Of a DNA stretch of 16,205 nt, positions 7,210 through 14,378 are shown one piece after another. Numbering within the stretch: the first letter of the stretch is position 1; every line of letters begins with the position of its first letter. The notes below the pieces were generated by a model, which saw only the letters and a list, made by a program, of their open reading frames with translations, did no database searches and was not told the origin of the DNA. A program made the position numbers and the translations under genes. The DNA lies in the NCBI GenBank assembly GCA_030145435.1, contig JAQYVQ010000313.1:1-16205 (forward strand), in the 5' to 3' direction. The DNA comes from Syntrophobacteria bacterium. Its GTDB lineage: Bacteria > Desulfobacterota > DSWW01.

Positions 7210-8004
7210 ATGTTCCAGCAAAGAATCATAACGGGCTTGGCCCTGGTTGCCCTTTTCGTCGTTATCTTCCTGTTTTCACCCCCCTGGCTCGTGTGCGTCG
7301 TCGCCACCCTGATCATCCTCCTCGCCTCCTGGGAATTCCTCGAGATGGCCCTTCCGGAGCAGGCCTTCGGAGACCGGCTGCTCTGCCTGGCTCTGGCATC
7401 CCTCATCCCTATGGCCGCCTTGCCCGGAAGGGCCGACTGCCTGACAGGCTCGTTGTTCGTTTCCATCTTCGCCCTCGGTGTCCGCTCACTCTTCAGCAGG
7501 AAGGAGCTGAAGGCCCGATTCGAAGAGCTCGAACTCACCTTGTTCGGGATCTTCTACGTAAGCTTCACGCTCTCTCACTTCGTCCTCCTGCGAAACCTGG
7601 AAGACTGGAAGCCCTGGATCTTCTTCATCCTGATCGTGACATATTTCGGCGATGTGGCCGCCCTTTTCAGCGGAACAAGATGGGGCAGGAGGAAGCTCTC
7701 CCCCCTGCTGAGTCCGAAGAAGACCGTAGAAGGGGCTCTGGGGGGGCTGCTCGCCACAGTCCTTGCCGGCTACGCGTGCAAGCTCGTGTTCTTTCCGGCC
7801 CTGACGAGCTTTCAGGCCCTCTGGGTTGCCGCGCTTCTGTCGGCGAGCGGGCAGTTGGGAGATCTCCTGGAGTCTCTGATCAAGAGGAGTTACAGTATCA
7901 AGGATTCGGGCCGAATGCTGCCCGGACACGGCGGAATCCTCGACCGAATCGACAGCATCCTTCTCGCAGGGCCTGTAGGCTACTATCTGGCCATCCTGAT
8001 CTGA
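7210..8004 (+). CDS. cdsA: Phosphatidate cytidylyltransferase (CDP-diglyceride synthetase)
   Basis: CdsA is an inner-membrane enzyme that joins CTP and phosphatidic acid into CDP-diacylglycerol, the precursor of all bacterial phospholipids. The 264-residue protein is mostly hydrophobic, with several predicted membrane segments (for example around 7-40, 53-70, 80-92, 136-153 and 177-195). The full family signature lies at 222-248: SLIKR, then KDSG (231-234), PGHGG (238-242) and DRID (245-248), with the metal-binding Asp residues intact. The start at 7210 has only a modest GGAAAGG about 8 bases upstream, but the protein begins as the family does. Its product feeds PssA at the window end. uppS before it and dxr after it, frequent partners in this cluster, are not here. 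Confidence 0.95.
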   Translation: MFQQRIITGLALVALFVVIFLFSPPWLVCVVATLIILLASWEFLEMALPEQAFGDRLLCLALASLIPMAALPGRADCLTGSLFVSIFALGVRSLFSRKELKARFEELELTLFGIFYVSFTLSHFVLLRNLEDWKPWIFFILIVTYFGDVAALFSGTRWGRRKLSPLLSPKKTVEGALGGLLATVLAGYACKLVFFPALTSFQALWVAALLSASGQLGDLLESLIKRSYSIKDSGRMLPGHGGILDRIDSILLAGPVGYYLAILI

Positions 8005-8079
8005 CCCGAACATCTCATGAATCCTGCCGAGAGGTTCTGAAAAGGCCTTGCCGGGCAGAACGAATAGGGGAAGTTTCCG

Positions 8080-9399
8080 ATGATGACATTCGGCGTTTTC
8101 ATCCTGGTGCTCGGGATCCTGGTGTTCATCCACGAGTTCGGCCACTTCGTCTTCGCCAAGCGAGCCGGCGTCCGGGTAGAGACATTCTCTCTCGGCTTCG
8201 GGCCACGCCTGTTCGGGTGGAAGAGGGGCGAAACGGATTACCGGATCTCAGCCGTGCCGCTGGGAGGGTATGTCAAGATGACCGGGGAGGACCCGAAGGA
8301 AGAGGATGCGGATCGGGAGGACTCCTTTGCGAAGAAGTCGGTCGCCGCACGCATGAAGATCGTTCTTGCCGGTCCACTGATGAACCTGATTCTTCCTCTC
8401 TTCCTGATGCCCCTCGTATACATCGTAGGGATCGAGCAGCCGGCCTACCTCGACGAACCGGCCGTCGTGGGTTGGGTGGAGCAGGACACGCCCGCAGCCA
8501 CGGCAGGGTTTCGCCCTGGGGACAAGATTGTTCGGATTCAAGAAGAGGAGATCACCACCTGGGAAAAGGCGAAGATCCTGTTCGCTTCGAATCCCAACCA
8601 GGCCCTCCGGGTTGAGTTTCTGCGGGAGGGCGAACCGATGCACGCAGAGATCACTCCCGAGTCTTCCGGGTATGAGGGAGGGTACACCGGTCTCGACCAG
8701 GAGAGGCCCGCCCTGATCGGCGGTGTCAGCCCCGGCATGCCGGCAGAGAAGGCCGGCCTTGAGGCTGGAGATCGGATCGTCGCGATCGACGGGGCCCCGA
8801 TACACTATTGGGGCCAGATGGCTGCGATCATCCGCGCCCACCCGGACGACCCCCTCCAGATCGCGATCGACAGAAACGGCGAGGCATCTTCTCTGACCGT
8901 CACTCCGATCCTGGACACGGAAACAGAGAGCGGACTCCTGGGGATCGCCTACCAGGAAGAGACGGTCTTCAAGCGGTACGGCCTCTGGAAATCCGTGCAA
9001 AACGGGGTTCGAAACGTGGGCCAAGCGTTTGTTCTGACCTTCTACGTTCTGGGCAAGCTCTTTACGGGCGGTCTCTCGATCAAGACACTCGGGGGGCCCA
9101 TCCTGATCGCCAAGATGACCGGAGACGCTGCCCGGGTAGGCCTGTCGAGCCTGATCAGCTTCGTAGCCTTCTTGAGCCTTCAACTCGGCATCCTGAACCT
9201 GCTGCCCATTCCCGTGCTGGATGGCGGCCACGTGCTGTTCCTGACCCTGGAAGCGGTGCTGCGGCGCCCCGTAAACATCAAGATTCGCGAGGGAGCACAG
9301 CAAGTGGGCTTCATCATGCTCCTCGTCTTCATCCTGATTATCTCCTACAATGACATTCGGCGCGTCCTGCCGATCCAGATTGAGGAGTTGTTTAAGTGA
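8080..9399 (+). CDS. rseP: RseP-type site-2 zinc metalloprotease
   Basis: RseP cuts membrane proteins within the bilayer. In E. coli it releases sigma-E from RseA and clears signal peptides. The protein has 439 aa, and a start at 8080 is supported by AGGGGAA at 8066-8072; the next codon is also ATG. The first membrane segment carries the zinc site HEFGH (18-22). The NLLPIPVLDGGH motif near the C-terminus supplies the third zinc ligand, Asp381. Two PDZ-type regions lie between them, each with a GxxPGxPAEKAGLxxGDRIV-like core (DTPAATAGFRPGDKIV and GVSPGMPAEKAGLEAGDRIV). No rseA or rpoE is in the window, so its substrate cannot be inferred. The stop codon runs directly into a heptad repeat element. 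Confidence 0.96.
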   Translation: MMTFGVFILVLGILVFIHEFGHFVFAKRAGVRVETFSLGFGPRLFGWKRGETDYRISAVPLGGYVKMTGEDPKEEDADREDSFAKKSVAARMKIVLAGPLMNLILPLFLMPLVYIVGIEQPAYLDEPAVVGWVEQDTPAATAGFRPGDKIVRIQEEEITTWEKAKILFASNPNQALRVEFLREGEPMHAEITPESSGYEGGYTGLDQERPALIGGVSPGMPAEKAGLEAGDRIVAIDGAPIHYWGQMAAIIRAHPDDPLQIAIDRNGEASSLTVTPILDTETESGLLGIAYQEETVFKRYGLWKSVQNGVRNVGQAFVLTFYVLGKLFTGGLSIKTLGGPILIAKMTGDAARVGLSSLISFVAFLSLQLGILNLLPIPVLDGGHVLFLTLEAVLRRPVNIKIREGAQQVGFIMLLVFILIISYNDIRRVLPIQIEELFK

Positions 9400-9540
9400 G
9401 GTGAAAGGTCAAAGGCGAAAGGCGAAAGGGACGGATCAAATCTTGAAGAAGGAATCAAGGGGATTCCCACTTCGGCCTTTCACCTGTTTAGGGTTCTTGT
9501 TTCAAGACGCTAACCATCCCTTTTCCCTTTGACCTTGGGG
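9397..9540. repeat. Intergenic repeat element with inverted (AAAGGNN)n heptad arrays, copy 2
   Basis: The left arm at 9404-9431 has four in-register units (AAAGGTC, two of AAAGGCG, AAAGGGA). It is preceded by TGAGGTG (9397-9403), which contains the rseP stop codon itself. The right arm at 9517-9537 has three units on the opposite strand (CAAGGTC, then two of AAAGGGA). Aligned by unit, 16 of 21 positions are complementary. A further partial array on the minus strand lies at 9474-9485. Inside, TCTTGAA and TTCAAGA (9501-9507) make a nested inverted pair. The shared 11-mer AAGGTCAAAGG occurs in both arms here and in the left arm of copy 1. Confidence 0.75.
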
Positions 9541-9585
9541 GCAAGCGGGTCGCTTTCCTCAAAACGCGGGAGAGGATGGGGGACC

Positions 9586-10272
9586 ATGCTAATACTCGGC
9601 CTCGACACGAGTACCTCCTGCGGCAGCATTGCCCTGGTCGACTCAGAGAAGCCCCTCGGTGAGTGGAACCTGAATGTCCGCAAGACACACGTGGGAAGAC
9701 TTCTGCCCGGCATCCAACACCTCCTTAGGGAAACCGGAATAGAAATCGGGCAAATCGACGGATTTGCCGTTTCCGTCGGGCCGGGATCCTTCACAGGGCT
9801 ACGCATCGCCCTCACAACGGCCAAGACACTTTCCCTCGTGACGGGAAAACCTCTCGCCGGCATTCCGACGCTGGACGTTCTGGTCGAGAATGTGCCCTTC
9901 ACGGAAGGGCTGGTCTGCCCCGCCCTGGACGCCAGAAGAGGCGAGGTCTTTGCCGCTGTGTACAGAAAGGACACGCGAGGAAGAACGGATCGTCTCACCG
10001 ACTACCTGTCGGTCCCACCGGAGGCCCTGTTGAAGATGATTCAGGGCCCCACCCTCATGCTCGGAGACGCGGTCCCTCTCTATGGCGAAAAACTCCAGAA
10101 GGAATGCACCCACCGGATCGCCTTCGCACCTCCGGAATACCATTTTCCCCGCGCATCCATCTTGTGCCGCCTGGCGATGAAAAAGCTGTCCGAAGGGGAT
10201 CATCAACATCCCAGGAAATTGCAGGCTCTGTACGCGAGGGCCTCAGACGCAGAGCTGAACAAAAAAGGCTGA
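9586..10272 (+). CDS. tsaB: tRNA threonylcarbamoyladenosine biosynthesis protein TsaB
   Basis: TsaB is the scaffold partner of TsaD and TsaE in making N6-threonylcarbamoyl-adenosine (t6A) at position 37 of ANN-decoding tRNAs. The ATG at 9586 gives 228 aa and begins MLILGLDTSTSCGSIAL, the expected ASKHA-type first strand. Upstream in-frame starts such as TTG 9529 fall inside the repeat element and add a sequence unlike the family. Conserved parts are SVGPGSFTGLRIALTTAKTL (63-82), GIPTLDVL (92-99) and PALDARRGEVFAAVY (112-126), with the usual YARASDAE ending. It has the fold but not the catalytic role of TsaD. A purine-rich GAGAGGATGGGGGA precedes the start. In many genomes tsaB follows rseP; here the repeat element separates them. 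Confidence 0.93.
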   Translation: MLILGLDTSTSCGSIALVDSEKPLGEWNLNVRKTHVGRLLPGIQHLLRETGIEIGQIDGFAVSVGPGSFTGLRIALTTAKTLSLVTGKPLAGIPTLDVLVENVPFTEGLVCPALDARRGEVFAAVYRKDTRGRTDRLTDYLSVPPEALLKMIQGPTLMLGDAVPLYGEKLQKECTHRIAFAPPEYHFPRASILCRLAMKKLSEGDHQHPRKLQALYARASDAELNKKG

Positions 10273-10303
10273 GCGTAGGGGCACGGGCACGGATCCTTCT
10301 TTG

Positions 10304-10332
10304 TTGACAATTCATCGAAATCCTTACATATT
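10304..10332 (+). promoter_or_regulatory. Sigma-70-type promoter of the ilvD operon
   Basis: A perfect -35 box TTGACA (10304-10309) is followed after 17 bases by CATATT (10327-10332), a 4-of-6 match to TATAAT in an A/T-rich patch. Transcription would begin near 10339, leaving a leader of about 47 bases before ilvD. The leader is too short for a T-box or a peptide-coding attenuator, and I see none. No clear operator palindrome is present. Confidence 0.7.
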
Positions 10333-10385
10333 TATGGTTTTGGCCTTTTTCGGACAAGCCGGTTCACGGAAGAAATGAGGACGAT

Positions 10386-12119
10386 ATGCGAAGCGACCGA
10401 GTGAAGAAGGGCCTCGAGAGGGCGCCTGCGCGTGCCCTGCTTCATGCGACCGGTCTGCCGAAGAGCGAAATCGACAAGCCTTTTATCGGAATTGGGAATT
10501 CATCTACCGACCTGGTCCCGGGCCACCTGAATCTGCCGGAGCTGGCACGCTTCGTGGAGAAGGGGGTGCACACAGGGGGAGGGTATCCCTTCCTGTTCCA
10601 CGTGGGGGCCCTCTGTGACGGGATCGCCATGGGCCACAAGGGCATGTTCTACTCCCTGCCCTTCAGGGAACTGGTCGCAGACATGGTGGAGTCGATCGTC
10701 GAGGCACACGCCCTGGATGGCCTCGTCCTGATCACCAACTGCGACAAGATCACCCCGGGCATGCTGATGGCCACCGCCCGCCTGGATATCCCTACGGTCA
10801 TCCTGACCGCCGGACCGATGCTGGCCGGTCATCACAAGGGGCGCAGACTGTCCCTGGTTCGAGACACCTTCGAGGCGGTGGGCAGAAGACAGCGTGGAGA
10901 GATTTCCCAGGAAGAACTCGAAGAGTTGGAGGTTTGTGCCTGTCCGGGCGCCGGGTCCTGCCAGGGCCTCTACACGGCCAATACGATGAACTGCCTGACC
11001 GAGGTGCTCGGATTGTCCCTGCCGGGTTGCGGAACGGCCCCGGCCGTTTCGGCCGAGAAACGACGGATCGCATTCGAGAGCGGCCTGGCCCTCATGGACG
11101 CGGTGCGGGAAGACCGCACGCCCGGAAAGATCCTGACCGCCCAAGCCTTCGATAACGCCATCACTGTGGACATGGCCCTAGGCGGGTCGACCAACACGGT
11201 CCTTCACCTGACCGCCTTGGCGAATGAAGCGGGCGTTCCGTTGTCCCTGGACCGGTTCGACCAGATCAGCCGCAACACGCCCCATCTTGGAGACCTGCGG
11301 CCCGGAGGCGACTACTTCCTCGAGGATCTCCATTTGGCAGGGGGGATCCCCGCAGTTCTGCAACGGCTGGGGGACCGCATCCAGGAAAGCCTTCATGTGA
11401 GCGGCCTGGACATCCGCGAGATTGCAAAATCGGCCCGGCCCGAAGGGGATCAGGTCGTGCGCACCATGGAAAACCCCTTGCGGCCGGAAGGCGGGATTGC
11501 GGTTCTCAAGGGCAACCTTGCCCCGGAGGGAGCCATCATCAAGCAGTCCGCCGTGTCCGAGGACATGCTCCGGTTCGAAGGGGTCGCCCGGGTGTTCGAT
11601 TGCGAGGAGGAGGCCCAGAAGGCGATTCTTTCAGGAAACATCAAAGAAGGCGATGCCGTGGTCATTCGTTACGAAGGCCCGAAAGGCGGGCCGGGCATGC
11701 GGGAGATGCTGGCCCCCACGTCGGCCATCATGGGCATGGGGCTAAAGCGGGTGGTCCTGTTGACGGACGGCAGATTCTCAGGCGGAACGCGGGGCCCCTG
11801 TGTGGGTCATATTTCCCCTGAAGCCGCGGAGGGTGGGCCCCTTGGGCTGGTAAACGAGGGGGACATCATCGCGTTGGACATCCCGGGTCGAAGCCTTCAC
11901 TGGAAGGTGGACAAGAAGGAACAGGCCCGCAGACGAGCGAAATGGAGCGCGCCGCCCCCCAAGATAACACGAGGGTACCTCGCCCGCTACGCAAGCCTGG
12001 TCACCTCGGCACATACCGGCGCCGTCCTGGCTTGCGGCGCAGGCGATCATCGGAAGGGCGACGACGCCAAAGAGAAGCGCCCTGGTACCCAGCGAAGAAA
12101 GAAGGAGAAGCAGGGGTGA
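10386..12119 (+). CDS. ilvD: Dihydroxy-acid dehydratase
   Basis: IlvD removes water from 2,3-dihydroxy-isovalerate or -methylvalerate to give the keto acids of valine and isoleucine, using an iron-sulfur cluster. The 577-residue protein starts at 10386 with a GAGG just upstream. Key parts are VPGH (44-47), CDGIAMGHKGM (77-87), NCDKITPGM (118-126, cluster Cys119), GSCQGLYTANTMNCLTE (190-206, Cys192), GGSTNTVLH (266-274) and LLTDGRFSGGTRGPCVGHISPEA. The VPGH form is shared with E. coli IlvD, but the large E. coli insert is missing. After the usual SAHTGAVL ending the frame continues for 29 mostly basic residues, overlapping the ilvB ribosome-binding site and start. It is first in the operon, behind a strong promoter. 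Confidence 0.96.
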   Translation: MRSDRVKKGLERAPARALLHATGLPKSEIDKPFIGIGNSSTDLVPGHLNLPELARFVEKGVHTGGGYPFLFHVGALCDGIAMGHKGMFYSLPFRELVADMVESIVEAHALDGLVLITNCDKITPGMLMATARLDIPTVILTAGPMLAGHHKGRRLSLVRDTFEAVGRRQRGEISQEELEELEVCACPGAGSCQGLYTANTMNCLTEVLGLSLPGCGTAPAVSAEKRRIAFESGLALMDAVREDRTPGKILTAQAFDNAITVDMALGGSTNTVLHLTALANEAGVPLSLDRFDQISRNTPHLGDLRPGGDYFLEDLHLAGGIPAVLQRLGDRIQESLHVSGLDIREIAKSARPEGDQVVRTMENPLRPEGGIAVLKGNLAPEGAIIKQSAVSEDMLRFEGVARVFDCEEEAQKAILSGNIKEGDAVVIRYEGPKGGPGMREMLAPTSAIMGMGLKRVVLLTDGRFSGGTRGPCVGHISPEAAEGGPLGLVNEGDIIALDIPGRSLHWKVDKKEQARRRAKWSAPPPKITRGYLARYASLVTSAHTGAVLACGAGDHRKGDDAKEKRPGTQRRKKEKQG

Positions 12120-13807
12120 AGCAGCTTTCCGGAGCACAGATTTTCGTTGACTGTCTGAAGAGAGAAAAGGTGGACACCATCTTCGGATTTCCGGGTGGAG
12201 CGGTCCTGAATCTCTACGACGAGCTCTTTCGTTCAGATATCCGCCACTACCTGGTACGTCACGAGCAAGCCGCTGTACACATGGCTGACGGCTACGCGAG
12301 GGCGACCGGAAAGGTGGGGGTCTGCCTGGTCACATCCGGGCCGGGCGCAACAAACACGGTCACCGGCCTCGCCACCGCCTACATGGACTCGATTCCCGTG
12401 GTCGTGCTCTGTGGACAGGTCCCGACTCCGCTCATTGGGAATGACGCCTTCCAGGAGGCGGACATCCTGGGAATCACCCGTTCCTGCACGAAGCACAACT
12501 ATCTGGTGAAGTCGATCAAAGACCTGGGGCGCATCATGAGAGAGGCCTTCCACATCGCGCGCACCGGAAGGCCCGGGCCTGTGGTCGTCGATATTCCCAA
12601 GGACATCACGGCCGAAGTCACGGGCTACCAACCTGTCCTGAAGGTCGACATACCGGGCTACAACCCGACCACCGAAGGCCATTCGGGCCAGATCGAACGG
12701 GCCCTCGACCTTCTCGTAAAGGCAGAACGCCCCCTGCTCTACGTGGGCGGCGGCATCATCATTTCCAATGCCTACCGGGAACTCAAGCGATTTGCCGAAC
12801 GGTTTCGGCTGCCCGTGACCATGACACTGATGGGCCTCGGCGGGTTCCCGGGGGACCACCCCCTTAGCCTTGGGATGCTGGGCATGCACGGAACCTGCAG
12901 GGCCAACATGGCGATCTCCAACGCGGATCTGGTCATCGCCATCGGGGCCCGGTTCGACGACCGGGTCACCGGCCGAATCGACAAATTCGCCCCCCATGCG
13001 AAAATCGTTCACATCGACATCGACCCCACATCGATCAGCAAGAACGTGGTGGTGGACATCCCGGTCGTGGGGGATGCAAGGAAGGTGCTTCAGCAGATCC
13101 TCCAGATTCTCAAGAAGGCGAAATACGCGAAGGTCAAGACGCCGAAAAGGACCGAATGGGTCAACAAGATCGAGGCGTGGAAGAGGGAAATGACCCTCGC
13201 CTACTCGATGGACGGCGAATTGAAGCCTCAGTATGTGGTCGAAAAGATCTATGAGGTGACCCGGGGCGAGGCCCTGATCACGACCGAGGTGGGCCAGAAT
13301 CAGATGTGGGCGGTTCAGTACTACCACTTCAAGCGGCCCCGGATGCTCTTCACCTCCGGGGGGCTGGGAACGATGGGCTACGGGCTGCCCGCTGCCCTCG
13401 GCGTCCAGGTGGCCCGGCCGGACAAGCTTGTCATCGACATCGCCGGCGATGGAAGCATCCAGATGAACAGTCAGGAACTGGCAACCGCCGTCCAGTACGA
13501 CCTCCCGGTCAAGGTGGCAATCCTCAACAACGGTTACCTCGGTATGGTCAGGCAGTGGCAGGAGCTCTTCTACGACAAACGGTATGCCGCTGTCGATTCG
13601 AGCGCACAACCGGATTTCGTCAAGCTCGCCGAGGCCTACGGGGCGGTCGGGCTTCGCGCCACGAAGGCGGAAGAGGTCGTGCCGGTGCTCAAAGAGGCCA
13701 TCGCAACACCCAAGCCCGTCATCATCGATTTCCGGGTTTCCCGCGAAGAGGGCGTCTATCCCATGGTCCCGGCAGGGGCTGCCTTGACAGAGATGATCCT
13801 TGTGTAA
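12116..13807 (+). CDS. ilvB: Acetolactate synthase large (catalytic) subunit
   Basis: The catalytic chain of acetohydroxyacid synthase condenses two pyruvates, or pyruvate with 2-ketobutyrate, in the first shared step of valine, leucine and isoleucine synthesis. I chose the GTG at 12116, which overlaps the ilvD stop (GTGA) and has AAGGAG at 12102-12107; this gives 563 aa. The frame is open further upstream, but only within ilvD. Present are FGFPGGAVL (23-31), the ThDP-activating Glu50 in RHEQAA, SGPGATN, and the ThDP-magnesium motif GDGS (444-447) through NN (471-472), then GMVRQWQELFY. The FAD-binding middle domain with LGMLGMHGT is intact, which separates it from the FAD-free catabolic AlsS type. 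The regulatory subunit ilvN follows after a hairpin. Confidence 0.97.
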   Translation: MKQLSGAQIFVDCLKREKVDTIFGFPGGAVLNLYDELFRSDIRHYLVRHEQAAVHMADGYARATGKVGVCLVTSGPGATNTVTGLATAYMDSIPVVVLCGQVPTPLIGNDAFQEADILGITRSCTKHNYLVKSIKDLGRIMREAFHIARTGRPGPVVVDIPKDITAEVTGYQPVLKVDIPGYNPTTEGHSGQIERALDLLVKAERPLLYVGGGIIISNAYRELKRFAERFRLPVTMTLMGLGGFPGDHPLSLGMLGMHGTCRANMAISNADLVIAIGARFDDRVTGRIDKFAPHAKIVHIDIDPTSISKNVVVDIPVVGDARKVLQQILQILKKAKYAKVKTPKRTEWVNKIEAWKREMTLAYSMDGELKPQYVVEKIYEVTRGEALITTEVGQNQMWAVQYYHFKRPRMLFTSGGLGTMGYGLPAALGVQVARPDKLVIDIAGDGSIQMNSQELATAVQYDLPVKVAILNNGYLGMVRQWQELFYDKRYAAVDSSAQPDFVKLAEAYGAVGLRATKAEEVVPVLKEAIATPKPVIIDFRVSREEGVYPMVPAGAALTEMILV

Positions 13808-13822
13808 GAAAAGAGGGAGCTC

Positions 13823-13849
13823 CGTCGAAGGCCGATCCCGGCCTCGACG
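13823..13849. other. Strong hairpin between ilvB and ilvN
   Basis: CGTCG (13823-13827) pairs with CGACG (13845-13849), and AGGCCG (13829-13834) pairs with CGGCCT (13839-13844). This makes 11 base pairs with one bulged A (13828) and a 4-base ATCC loop. The next bases are AAAACCGCG with no T run, so it is not an ordinary intrinsic terminator. It fills much of the 68-base gap and may tune mRNA stability or the ilvB to ilvN expression ratio; that role is inferred. Confidence 0.65.
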
Positions 13850-13875
13850 AAAACCGCGTGAAAGGGCAGACTACC

Positions 13876-14352
13876 ATGCGGCACACGATTTCCGTGCTGG
13901 TCAAGAACGAATTTGGGGTGCTTTCCCGTGTTTCCGGCCTGTTCAGTGCCCGGGGATTCAACATCGAAAGCCTCACCGTGGCGGAAACGCTGGATCCCGA
14001 GTTTTCCCGCATGACCATCGTAACCGCGGGAAACGAGCAGATCATCGAGCAGATCCTCAAACAACTCCGGAAACTCATCGACGTCATCAAGGTCTCGGAC
14101 CTGACCGGCAAGCGCTTTGTCGAACGTGAGCTGGCGTTGATCAAGGTCCGGGCAGAAGAAAAGACCCGGGCCGAGGTGCTTCGCACTGTGGACATCTTCC
14201 GTTGCAAGGTGGTGGATGTGACGACCAAGACCTACACGATCGAGGTCACGGGCACAGAGGACAAGATTCTGGCGATCATCGACCTGCTCAGCCCGATGGG
14301 CATCCGGGAAATCATACGAACCGGCAGGGTGGCGGTCCCCCGGGGGGACTGA
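13876..14352 (+). CDS. ilvN: Acetolactate synthase small (regulatory) subunit
   Basis: IlvN (also named IlvH in some species) binds IlvB, raises its activity and makes it sensitive to valine feedback. The ATG at 13876 gives 158 aa, the standard length. AAAGGG lies about 9 bases before it. The start of the protein, RHTISVLVKNEFGVLSRVSGLF, opens the ACT domain, which spans roughly residues 3-78 and includes RGFNIESLTVAET and SRMTIVT. The C-terminal half (about 80-158) carries ERELALIKV, followed by FRCKVVDVTTKTYTIEVTG. The frame is open far upstream through ilvB, but nothing there resembles the family. It is cotranscribed with ilvB, across the hairpin, and with ilvC 26 bases downstream. Confidence 0.97.
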   Translation: MRHTISVLVKNEFGVLSRVSGLFSARGFNIESLTVAETLDPEFSRMTIVTAGNEQIIEQILKQLRKLIDVIKVSDLTGKRFVERELALIKVRAEEKTRAEVLRTVDIFRCKVVDVTTKTYTIEVTGTEDKILAIIDLLSPMGIREIIRTGRVAVPRGD

Positions 14353-14378
14353 AAACACAAGGGAAAAGGGAGCAAATC

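Noticed and set aside
8017..8040. Seven-codon open frame between cdsA and rseP
   Set aside because: It has no Shine-Dalgarno and is too short to distinguish from chance.
9529..9585. TTG at 9529 as the tsaB start
   Set aside because: It lies in the right arm of the repeat element and adds 19 residues before the family's conserved first strand.
10311..10320. TTC-ATC-GAA inverted repeat inside the ilvD promoter spacer as an operator
   Set aside because: Only three base pairs per arm, too short to support a binding site.
11942..12115. Extended N-terminus for ilvB starting inside ilvD
   Set aside because: The extra 58 residues are an out-of-frame reading of ilvD. The GTG at 12116 has a well-placed Shine-Dalgarno and gives a normal IlvB start.
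12233..13609. Long open frame (458 codons) on the minus strand opposite ilvB
   Set aside because: Also a shadow of a GC-rich gene. The product is rich in His, Asp and Gly without any family motif, and ilvB is complete on the other strand.
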